Source: a virus. From it: DNA of 36,435 nt. The notes below the pieces were generated by a model. It was not told the origin of the DNA, did no database searches, and worked only from the letters and a program-made list of their open reading frames with translations. A program made the position numbers and the translations under genes. This document shows positions 31,135-36,435 of this stretch, one piece after another (position 1 is the first letter of the stretch; every line of letters starts with the position of its first letter). Location: the IMG/VR virus record IMGVR_UViG_3300003873_000029, positions 1 through 36,435 of that record; one strand, given 5' to 3'.

Positions 31135-31162
31135 ATTATATAGCCCGTGTTGCTGGTGTATA
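31135..31162 (-). promoter_or_regulatory. Possible internal promoter of the leftward operon
   Basis: TATACA (31162-31157), a 16-base spacer and a perfect TATAAT (31140-31135) lie in the 90-bp gap after the helicase-loader gene. This could re-initiate transcription for the methylase and recombination genes. The -35 is only a four of six match. Confidence 0.4.
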
Positions 31163-31218
31163 TTCACTATATCTTATGGTTTCGGCCTTTTGCATCAGGT
31201 TTGCTTATATTGAAATTA

Positions 31219-31977
31219 TCAGCTTAACCTAGACGATATCCACTGCATTTTGACAATCTTTCCGCCTTCCCGGATTCGATCCGCCGCGCGCTCGTCCAGC
31301 ACATCCGACTTCAGCTGCTCGCCAGTCAGATTACTGATAAGTAGCGTCGGCATGTCGGCTGAATACCTGTCACACAAAATTTCCGAAAATATTTGTTTGT
31401 CATCCTCGCTGCATCGTCCTGCGCCCAACTCGTCCACCACCAACACATCGGCATCAATAAAATTATTCATTGCCTGCTGTTCTGTCATTTCTTTTTTTCG
31501 CCATGAGTCTCTGATAGCTCTGATTAGTCTCGTAGACGTAGTGTAAACAGGGTTTATGTGCGTTTTTATACCATACTCATCAACTTTTTTACATAACGAC
31601 ATTGCACCTATAATACCAGCCGACAGCATCGTTTTACCTGTTCCACAATTACCCAGCATAAGCATGCGAAGTGTGCGCCCGTTAGCAAAGTCCTGCGCCG
31701 CGGCTTTAGCAGCACATTTTGCTTCAGTGTCTGCAATCCAATCATCTAGCGATACGCCACAAAATTTTTTTGGCATACCGGAAGCCAACCATCGCCTTTC
31801 CATCATTGCTTTATATGCTTGCCTCTGCCGTTCTCTCTCTTCATCCTGAGCTGCTTCCCTTACACAAATATCACATCCAGGGTGCTTCTCTCTAGTTGTG
31901 ACTGTTCCGTGTTTGGGACAATTAAACTCAATTTCTCGTCCAAAAGTTTTTTCAATATTCTCCAATATGGGTTGCAC
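31219..31977 (-). CDS. DnaC-like helicase loader ATPase
   Basis: The 252-residue protein has an N-terminal zinc cluster (Cys20, His23, Cys35, Cys38), a Walker A loop GNCGTGKT at 109-116 and a Walker B VLVVDE ending at Asp182-Glu183, the DnaC/IstB AAA+ pattern. It would load the host DnaB helicase at the phage origin. The GTG start at 31977 shares a base with the stop of the initiator gene. No phage helicase is present, so host DnaB is the expected partner. Confidence 0.88.
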   Translation of the reverse strand: MQPILENIEKTFGREIEFNCPKHGTVTTREKHPGCDICVREAAQDEERERQRQAYKAMMERRWLASGMPKKFCGVSLDDWIADTEAKCAAKAAAQDFANGRTLRMLMLGNCGTGKTMLSAGIIGAMSLCKKVDEYGIKTHINPVYTTSTRLIRAIRDSWRKKEMTEQQAMNNFIDADVLVVDELGAGRCSEDDKQIFSEILCDRYSADMPTLLISNLTGEQLKSDVLDERAADRIREGGKIVKMQWISSRLS

Positions 31978-32651
31978 TAGAATACCCCCGAATAATCATT
32001 CTTATCAAATCCGCTACGCTGGATACGATGAGGTTCTGTGGTATCGTATTCGTCATCCCATCGTTCTCCATTTAGCCATGTTGTTGGTAGTGGGATGAAC
32101 TTGCCACCATCTTTTCGCCAATCGTATGATGCCAATGCTCTATCAAGTCCGTTCATTACCGCTTCGCATTTTCCGTTGTAAAGTTTTTTCAGTTTCCATA
32201 TTTCTAGCGACTTTTTGCGATCTTTCTTTTTCGGATACTGTGACCAGAAAGCGTTGAATGTTGCGGTGACTGCACAAGGTGTTTTAGAAGTATCATTATC
32301 AGTATCATTATCAGTATCAGTATCAGTATCATTATCAGTATGGGCTTTTTTGGGTTCGCTTGGGTTTTTTGGGTTACCATATAACCCACTGGGTTTTTTG
32401 GGTTTTCTAGGTCTCCCGCCCTTGCTGCCATTGACTTTGTTGCGCTCACAAATTCTATTATACTTATCTATGTCTCTGTCAATTTGATTGCGTATTGGTA
32501 TAAAAGCGATAGTTAATAAGGGGTCAAGGTCTGGATTATTACCCTGTGAATATAGCCTGATTGCTTTGAATAATTTGCCGGATTGTTCATCGGAAAGATG
32601 CTCAAGTATATCAAGGCTGTCTGTGTATAATAAGAATGATTTTTTACTCAT
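31977..32651 (-). CDS. Replication initiator-like protein (DUF6291 N-terminus)
   Basis: The N-terminal domain (FLLYTDSLDILEHLSDEQSG to PIRNQIDRDIDKYNRI) matches DUF6291. A low-complexity linker of Pro/Lys and Asp/Thr/Asn repeats follows, then a DnaT/O-like C-terminal segment (FWSQYPKKKDRKKSLEIWKL and LPTTWLNGERWDDE). The domain order and the DnaC-like gene right after it fit a lambda O-type initiator that recruits the loader. The linker DNA contains clustered repeats that may be the origin. AGGAG precedes the ATG. Confidence 0.75.
   Translation of the reverse strand: MSKKSFLLYTDSLDILEHLSDEQSGKLFKAIRLYSQGNNPDLDPLLTIAFIPIRNQIDRDIDKYNRICERNKVNGSKGGRPRKPKKPSGLYGNPKNPSEPKKAHTDNDTDTDTDNDTDNDTSKTPCAVTATFNAFWSQYPKKKDRKKSLEIWKLKKLYNGKCEAVMNGLDRALASYDWRKDGGKFIPLPTTWLNGERWDDEYDTTEPHRIQRSGFDKNDYSGVF
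32291..32404. repeat. Repeat cluster in the initiator gene, candidate origin
   Basis: Eight tandem hexamers TATCAG/TATCAT run from 32291 to 32338. Next to them, TGGGTTTTTTGGGTT occurs exactly at 32361-32375 and 32390-32404, with a degenerate copy at 32341-32356, and GGGTT/AACCC form an inverted repeat between them. The two exact copies are read in different frames, so the DNA itself seems conserved. In lambda-like phages the origin iterons lie inside the initiator gene. Confidence 0.5.
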
Positions 32652-32712
32652 AGATCGTACTCCTATTTAGTTATTCATCATATGGTAGCAAATCAGATAA
32701 TGATCTCGGCTG

Positions 32713-32733
32713 TGACATGAAATAGGCATGTCA
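32713..32733. promoter_or_regulatory. 7-bp inverted repeat in the replication operon leader
   Basis: TGACATG (32713-32719) and CATGTCA (32727-32733) are exact reverse complements around 7 bases. The site lies about 40-60 nt downstream of the predicted transcription start and about 60 nt before the initiator gene. It may be an operator or an RNA hairpin in the 5' leader. Confidence 0.5.
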
Positions 32734-32778
32734 TCACTTAGCCAGCTACGGCACCGAGCGTTATTGTGATCGGGACTC

Positions 32779-32806
32779 ATTATATATGCAATGCCTGATA
32801 ATTCAA
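32779..32806 (-). promoter_or_regulatory. Promoter of the leftward replication operon
   Basis: TTGAAT (32806-32801), a 16-base spacer and a perfect TATAAT (32784-32779) on the minus strand form a good sigma-70 promoter. The predicted start near 32772 leaves a leader of about 120 nt before the initiator gene at 32651. Confidence 0.6.
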
Positions 32807-32844
32807 GATGGTTATCCTGCCGAATCAAGACAAAACTTTCCTGT

Positions 32845-32855
32845 CGTGAATCACG
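32845..32855. promoter_or_regulatory. 11-bp palindrome
   Basis: CGTGA and TCACG flank one base (CGTGAATCACG), about 40 bp upstream of the replication promoter. A possible binding site for a small dimeric regulator such as the Cro-like protein at 33004. Confidence 0.35.
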
Positions 32856-32882
32856 CTTTTATTTTTTGAATTGTCAGCAGGT

Positions 32883-32961
32883 GATAGTCAGTCATCTGCC
32901 GGTATGTCATCAGAAAGGCGGGAGCTTTCGCCACCCGCCGTGTTTGAGATGACTGACTATC
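32883..32961. repeat. 15-bp inverted repeat enclosing a GC-rich hairpin
   Basis: GATAGTCAGTCATCT (32883-32897) is an exact reverse complement of 32947-32961. Inside, GGCGGG (32917-32922) and CCCGCC (32934-32939) form a second stem with an 11-base loop. On the minus strand the inner hairpin is followed by TTTCT, so it could act as a weak terminator between the Cro-like gene and the replication operon. The outer arms are far longer than termination needs and point to an RNA structure or a protein-binding site. Confidence 0.7.
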
Positions 32962-33003
32962 CAGCACTCTAGGCAAAGAAAGCGGGGAGGCAAGTACAAA
33001 TGT

Positions 33004-33201
33004 TTATTCATCTATAGCCTCCCTGACGCATAGTGCCGCAATGAACACGCCTATTTTATATGATGGGGTTATCGTGTCCCCAAGAGCCAGTAATGAGATA
33101 GCTGCCCGCGTACAGCCAACTTGATCGGCAATATCGGATTGATTAAACCCTTTTCCTGCCAATGCTTTAATACGCCGCTGCCAAATAGTTTCTTTTTCCA
33201 T
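33004..33201 (-). CDS. Cro-like helix-turn-helix regulator, 65 aa
   Basis: The HTH is plain: GFNQSDIADQVGCTRAAISL at residues 18-37, with CTRAAIS as recognition helix. Small size and position at divergent promoters suggest a Cro-type repressor of the early operons. AAGGAG lies 6 nt before the ATG. Its own promoter lies at 33220-33248. The non-coding region downstream holds candidate operators. Confidence 0.82.
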   Translation of the reverse strand: MEKETIWQRRIKALAGKGFNQSDIADQVGCTRAAISLLALGDTITPSYKIGVFIAALCVREAIDE

Positions 33202-33219
33202 ATCAATCTCCTTGGCCGA

Positions 33220-33248
33220 ATCGTATCATAAATAAATAAATCGCGCAA
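33220..33248 (-). promoter_or_regulatory. Promoter of the Cro-like gene
   Basis: TTGCGC (33248-33243), a 17-base AT-rich spacer and TACGAT (33225-33220) on the minus strand give an acceptable sigma-70 promoter. Only 6 bp separate its -35 from the -35 of the rightward promoter, so the two polymerases would compete. Confidence 0.55.
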
Positions 33249-33254
33249 GGGTGC

Positions 33255-33283
33255 TTGACATTCCCTTTCGATAGGTTTAGGGT
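33255..33283 (+). promoter_or_regulatory. Rightward early promoter
   Basis: A perfect TTGACA (33255-33260) is followed by a 17-base spacer and TAGGGT (33278-33283), which keeps the conserved first, second and last bases of the -10. It would start transcription of the operon that carries ERF, exonuclease and SSB. The weak -10 suggests regulation. Confidence 0.55.
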
Positions 33284-33296
33284 TCGGGCTATCGAA
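33267..33296. promoter_or_regulatory. 8-bp inverted repeat spanning the early promoter
   Basis: TTCGATAG (33267-33274) and CTATCGAA (33289-33296) are exact reverse complements separated by 14 bases. They bracket the -10 box and predicted start, the ideal place for a repressor operator. Confidence 0.6.
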
Positions 33297-33365
33297 GGCA
33301 AACCGGGCGGAACGCTAATCGCAAGTATCTCGGACAACCGACACGAAGCAAAAAGGGAGTGTAAT

Positions 33366-33671
33366 ATGGGTATATCAGAAATACTGGATACTTATCCAGC
33401 GGAAAGAATCAACAGCGCGGCCATCGAGTGTGATTTTACGGCCACGGAAATCATGGATGAAATCAGGCGTGTGAGAAACAACAATAAAATCCCGTATGCG
33501 CAACGGGCACAGCATATTTATAACTATATTCTTGAGGCATCAGAGAATATATTAGATTGCATGCATGAAGAAGATCAGGAAGATAATGCTTGCCCGCATT
33601 GTGGCGGGTCTGGAGGTGGGTTGCCACCAATGTCATGCTCACACTGCAATGGAACGGGGGTGTCGTCATGA
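33366..33671 (+). CDS. Protein with DnaJ-like zinc finger, 101 aa
   Basis: A helical N-terminal part (ATEIMDEIRRVRNNNKIPYA) is followed by two CxxCxGxG-type motifs, CPHCGGSGGG and CSHCNGTGVS, as in the DnaJ central domain. ATG at 33366 is chosen for GGAG 7 nt upstream; the in-frame TTG at 33255 is the promoter -35 itself. It is the first gene of the rightward operon. Similar small proteins are common in phages; function unknown. Confidence 0.75.
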   Translation: MGISEILDTYPAERINSAAIECDFTATEIMDEIRRVRNNNKIPYAQRAQHIYNYILEASENILDCMHEEDQEDNACPHCGGSGGGLPPMSCSHCNGTGVSS

Positions 33672-33847
33672 ATGTTGATTTTCACGGAGTTTCAAAAGTA
33701 GAGGTAAGACATACGCGGTTCGCGAAGCCGTCCATGGGTGATAGTTTTAACTATATCTACCTGACGATATACGATGAAAAAGGTAAAGAGCAAGGCGAGG
33801 TTAGAATATACAGCTACAAGATGGATCTCGGGTTGGAGTTGGCATGA
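33668..33847 (+). CDS. Hypothetical protein, 59 aa
   Basis: ATG at 33668 overlaps the upstream TGA (ATGA). The protein is beta-rich with alternating hydrophobic residues (FNYIYLTIYDEKGKEQGEVR). No family recognised. An in-frame upstream start at 33590 would lie in the preceding gene. Confidence 0.65.
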   Translation: MNVDFHGVSKVEVRHTRFAKPSMGDSFNYIYLTIYDEKGKEQGEVRIYSYKMDLGLELA

Positions 33848-33999
33848 GGCAGTTTTATATCAACGCTATCATGCATGCAAGGAATGGGACAATTCTTGCA
33901 AAGGCTTTGGTTTGCGCCGGGCAAGCAGGTTGTTTGAGTGAGTCTGACTACAATTTCATTGTGTGTTCAGCATGGAAAGTTTTTGAGGTGAAGACATGA
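33844..33999 (+). CDS. Hypothetical protein, 51 aa
   Basis: The start and stop both use ATGA overlaps with the neighbours. The product (NAIMHARNGTILAKALVCAG then YNFIVCSAWKVFEV) has three Cys and a mildly hydrophobic character. Function unknown. Confidence 0.6.
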   Translation: MRQFYINAIMHARNGTILAKALVCAGQAGCLSESDYNFIVCSAWKVFEVKT

Positions 34000-34118
34000 G
34001 CATAGGACTATGGATAATTGTTCTGACGTTCGGCCTAGTGGCTGTGTTGCTGGTGGCCGGGTATATGGACATGGGCGCGGACATTGTTGATATTGAAGAT
34101 AACGACGAATATTTTTAA
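33996..34118 (+). CDS. Small single-pass membrane protein, 40 aa
   Basis: Residues 3-23 form a hydrophobic helix (GLWIIVLTFGLVAVLLVAGY), followed by an acidic tail (DIVDIEDNDEYF). Its start overlaps the upstream stop. The acidic end may face the cytoplasm or periplasm; function unknown. Confidence 0.6.
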   Translation: MSIGLWIIVLTFGLVAVLLVAGYMDMGADIVDIEDNDEYF

Positions 34119-34129
34119 GGGAGTGAATG

Positions 34130-34297
34130 ATGGGACGATCAGCAGAAATGTGGCAAGATAACCAGATGCAGGAGCATTTCTATTATGAGGAAATGGCCTA
34201 TGAAGCATCAGTTCAAGAGGTTGCAGATCATATCAAAGCAGGACACGTGACACTTGAACAGGTGGAAGGAAAGTTGCGGGAGGTGTTAAGTGAATAA
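34130..34297 (+). CDS. Hypothetical acidic protein, 55 aa
   Basis: GGGAG lies 6 nt before ATG 34130 (an ATG at 34127 is too close). The product is acidic and helical (EHFYYEEMAYEASVQEVADH then LEQVEGKLREVL). Its end overlaps the GTG start of ERF by 8 bp, so it is coupled to it. Confidence 0.65.
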   Translation: MGRSAEMWQDNQMQEHFYYEEMAYEASVQEVADHIKAGHVTLEQVEGKLREVLSE

Positions 34298-34868
34298 ATT
34301 GTTATCGAAAATACAGCGTGAGTTGAAGGCGCCAAAAAGCAATTTCAATTCATTCGGGAAGTACAGTTATCGTTCATGCGAGGATATTCTTGAAGCAGTG
34401 AAGCCGTTGCTTGGTGGTGCTGCGCTCACGTTATCAGATGAAATGGTGGAAGTAGGTGGTCGAGTATATGTTAAGGCCACTGCAACACTTATTGCAGGTG
34501 AAACAATCAGTGTAACAGCCTTTGCTCGTGAGCCTGATTCACGCAAGGGAATGGATTTGAGCCAGATAACCGGCACAGCATCATCCTACGCACGCAAGTA
34601 TGCCTTGAATGGGTTATTCTGCATTGATGACACCAAGGACGCTGATACCATGAATAACTCACAGACAACAACGAATGCCGTAATGGATGATGAAGCATTC
34701 CATAAAAACCTCCCGACTTACACGAAGATGATAAAGTCAGGCGCTAAGTCTGCTAGTGAACTGATTAACTTCCTTTCCAGCAAAAAAGAGCTGACACCAG
34801 GACAGTGTGAAACACTCAATAAAATAAAGGTGTCCGAAGTTATGGACGCCGAGGTGGTGAACGGATGA
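34290..34868 (+). CDS. erf: ERF-family single-strand annealing protein
   Basis: The 192-residue protein has the ERF core: KIQRELKAPKSNFNSFGKYS at the start, the ATATLIAGETISVTAFARE strands, and GTASSYARKYALNGLFCIDD, the family signature. It anneals complementary single strands, in this operon with an exonuclease and SSB, to repair, circularise or concatenate phage DNA. GTG at 34290 has GGGAGG 6 nt upstream. Confidence 0.92.
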   Translation: MNKLLSKIQRELKAPKSNFNSFGKYSYRSCEDILEAVKPLLGGAALTLSDEMVEVGGRVYVKATATLIAGETISVTAFAREPDSRKGMDLSQITGTASSYARKYALNGLFCIDDTKDADTMNNSQTTTNAVMDDEAFHKNLPTYTKMIKSGAKSASELINFLSSKKELTPGQCETLNKIKVSEVMDAEVVNG

Positions 34869-36435
34869 AAGCAACAACGCATAATTTACAGCAGGGGTCC
34901 ATCGAGTGGCTGCAATTTCGAAAAAAACACTTCGGGGCATCAGATGCGCCAGTGATGATGGGATTGTCCAGTTATAAAACACGTGACCAGCTGCTACATG
35001 AGCGCAAAACGGGTATTTCACCAGACATTGATAGCGCAACACAAGCACGCTTTGATGAAGGCCACCGGGCAGAAGCACTTGCCCGTGAAGTGATTGAAGA
35101 TCAGGAAGGCGAGGAACTTTTCCCGGTGACCGCCACCTTAGATTTTAATGGATTGCCGTTATCCGCGTCATTCGATGGTGTGGATCTCTGCGAAACATTC
35201 TGCGTTGAACATAAACTGATAAACGCGAAACTAGCAAAACTTACATCCATTGATGATCTGGATATGCAATACAAGGTGCAGATGACGCAGCAAATGCTTG
35301 TTGGTGGATTAAAGAAATGCCTGTTTGTTGCCAGTGACGGCACAGCAGAAAACATGGTGCAATTCTGGTATGAATACGACGACATCCTATCGTCTGATAT
35401 ATTAACACATTGGCGGCAGTTTGCTAATGATCTCGAATCATACGAAGCACCGGTAGTGACTATTGAACCAGTAGCAGCAACAGTCGAAAGTCTACCCGCA
35501 TTGAACGTGCAGATATCCGGAGGTGTAACGAAGTCGAACCTTAACGACTATAAAGCCTATGCACTCAAGTTTATAAACGGCATCAGCACGGACTTACAAA
35601 CAGATCAAGACTTCGCCAATGCTGATGCACTGGTAAAATTCTGTGGCAAAACAGAAAAAGAACTTGATGCAGTCAAGAAAGCGGCATTATCACAGACAGA
35701 GGATATTGCCAACCTGTTCGCCGCCATTGACGATATTAAGTCAGTAATACGGACGAAGCGTCTGGCACTGTATAAAATGGTGAAGTCGTGTAAGGAACAA
35801 TTAAAGTTGGATAGCGTTGCCAATACCGATGAAGAGTTACAAGGCCACATAAAGAAACTGAACAAGCGCATCAATGATGATGTTCACCTTCCACTTATTG
35901 AAACTCATTTTACTGATGTTATTAAGCATAAGCGATCATTGGAGTCTATGAATAACGCGCTTCACACTGAACTAGCACGCTGTAAGATAGCAGCTAACGA
36001 GTGCGCTGATATTATTGAAATGAACATCAAGACGCTGCATGAATTGGCACCAGAGCATGGCTTCCTGTTCCGTGACTTACAGGAAACTTGCACGAAGCTG
36101 CCTGATGACTTTGCATCAATGGTTAAGTTACGTGTCTCTGAATATAAGACAGCGGAAGAAAAGAGGCTTGCAGACGAGCGCGAACAGATACGAAAAGAGG
36201 AAGAAGCCAAAGCCGAAGCTAAGGCGAAAGCAGAAGCCGAACGCATCCGGCTTGAAGAAGCTGCCAAGGTGCGTGAAGCGGCATTGAAAGAAGAACGCGA
36301 CCGTATCGAAGCCGAACGTAAGCAAATGGCCGTGAAGAAAGCGGAAGCGACTATCAAGCCTACCGTAGCACCAGAGGCGGAAAAGACAGCCAGCGTTGCA
36401 ACACCGCTTCCACGAAGTAATACAAACGGTTTCAG
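34865..36435 (+). CDS. YqaJ-type (lambda exonuclease-like) exonuclease with long helical extension
   Basis: Residues 1 to about 190 are a YqaJ nuclease: GSIEWLQFRKKHFGASDAP, Asp in SFDGVD, the Glu-x-Lys of VEHK and the Gln-rich QYKVQMTQQM. It would resect duplex ends to feed the ERF annealing protein, whose gene it overlaps by 4 bp. Residues about 220-420 form a helical domain, and about 425-500 a highly charged coiled coil (EQIRKEEEAKAEAKAKAEAE). The frame continues through the end and stops at 191, making 565 residues, far longer than the usual 200-350. Confidence 0.9.
   Translation, partial: MKATTHNLQQGSIEWLQFRKKHFGASDAPVMMGLSSYKTRDQLLHERKTGISPDIDSATQARFDEGHRAEALAREVIEDQEGEELFPVTATLDFNGLPLSASFDGVDLCETFCVEHKLINAKLAKLTSIDDLDMQYKVQMTQQMLVGGLKKCLFVASDGTAENMVQFWYEYDDILSSDILTHWRQFANDLESYEAPVVTIEPVAATVESLPALNVQISGGVTKSNLNDYKAYALKFINGISTDLQTDQDFANADALVKFCGKTEKELDAVKKAALSQTEDIANLFAAIDDIKSVIRTKRLALYKMVKSCKEQLKLDSVANTDEELQGHIKKLNKRINDDVHLPLIETHFTDVIKHKRSLESMNNALHTELARCKIAANECADIIEMNIKTLHELAPEHGFLFRDLQETCTKLPDDFASMVKLRVSEYKTAEEKRLADEREQIRKEEEAKAEAKAKAEAERIRLEEAAKVREAALKEERDRIEAERKQMAVKKAEATIKPTVAPEAEKTASVATPLPRSNTNGF
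36372..36435. repeat. Second copy of the 64-bp terminal redundancy
   Basis: Identical to bases 1-64 and inside the exonuclease gene. It marks the point where the circle was opened. Confidence 0.95.

Larger units (their letters stand above)
32652..33003. promoter_or_regulatory. 352-bp non-coding control region
   Basis: No credible ORF fills this gap between the Cro-like gene and the initiator gene. It holds, from right to left, a long inverted repeat with a nested hairpin (32883-32961), an 11-bp palindrome (32845-32855), a sigma-70 promoter (32779-32806), and a 7-7-7 inverted repeat in the leader (32713-32733). A 12-base motif GG(T/C)ATGTCATCA is repeated at 32901-32912 and 32725-32736. Confidence 0.7.

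Noticed and set aside
31138-31195. A 19-codon minus-strand frame before the 28-residue gene
   Set aside because: No ribosome-binding site, very short, and it covers a candidate promoter.
33255-33365. Upstream TTG extension of the DnaJ-zinc-finger gene
   Set aside because: The TTG is the start of a perfect TTGACA promoter box, and a much better start with GGAG lies at 33366.

Overview
The window is an essentially complete genome of a contractile-tailed phage (myovirus) of a Gram-negative, most likely proteobacterial, host. The first and last 64 bases are identical and lie inside one open reading frame, so the sequence is a linearised circle with a unique length of 36,371 bp. Tail sheath (DUF3383), tail tube (DUF3277-like), baseplate J and a gp138-type spike mark a myovirus. 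DUF2184 capsid, DUF1073 portal and DUF2213 protease identify the head module. A GH24 endolysin and a Gram-negative-type holin point to the host class. I saw no integrase, transposase, tRNA or CRISPR array.

Layout. (1) Rightward early operon, from 33,366 through the end and round to 2,136: several tiny proteins, an ERF single-strand annealing protein, a YqaJ-type exonuclease, SSB and small membrane proteins, nearly all joined by ATGA/TAATG/TGATG overlaps. (2) Leftward late operon, from 26,646 down to 2,077: ParB/methylase remnant, terminase small and large subunits, portal, Mu F-like protein, protease with a nested scaffold, cement protein, capsid, neck and connector proteins, sheath, tube, tail chaperone with a -1 frameshift, tape measure, baseplate, fibres, endolysin and holin. 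(3) A short rightward regulator cassette at 26,740-27,546, divergent from the late operon and ending in an intrinsic terminator. (4) Leftward early/replication operon, 32,651 down to 27,574: replication initiator-like protein, DnaC-like helicase loader, zinc-finger proteins, an N6/N4 DNA methyltransferase, an HNH-type nuclease and a RusA-like resolvase. (5) A control region at 32,652-33,365 with a Cro-like regulator gene, divergent promoters and several inverted repeats.

How it works together. The divergent promoters at 33,220-33,283 launch the recombination operon to the right and the small HTH regulator to the left. A separate promoter at 32,779-32,806 serves the replication operon. ERF, exonuclease, SSB and RusA form a recombination set suited to a phage that replicates through concatemers and packages headfuls. 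The cassette at 26,740 faces the late operon across a 17-bp palindrome and is the best candidate for late-gene control.

Most notable: an HNH/AP2 homing-endonuclease gene between endolysin and holin that has left a truncated holin 5' end upstream and a complete holin with a similar but recoded 5' end downstream; a hidden frameshift extension of the tail chaperone with no start codon of its own; a ParB-methylase gene that has lost its whole catalytic middle; an 79-bp inverted-repeat element with a nested GC-rich hairpin; and a repeat cluster inside the initiator gene that looks like a replication origin. All family names rest on reading the translated sequences by eye; no search was run.
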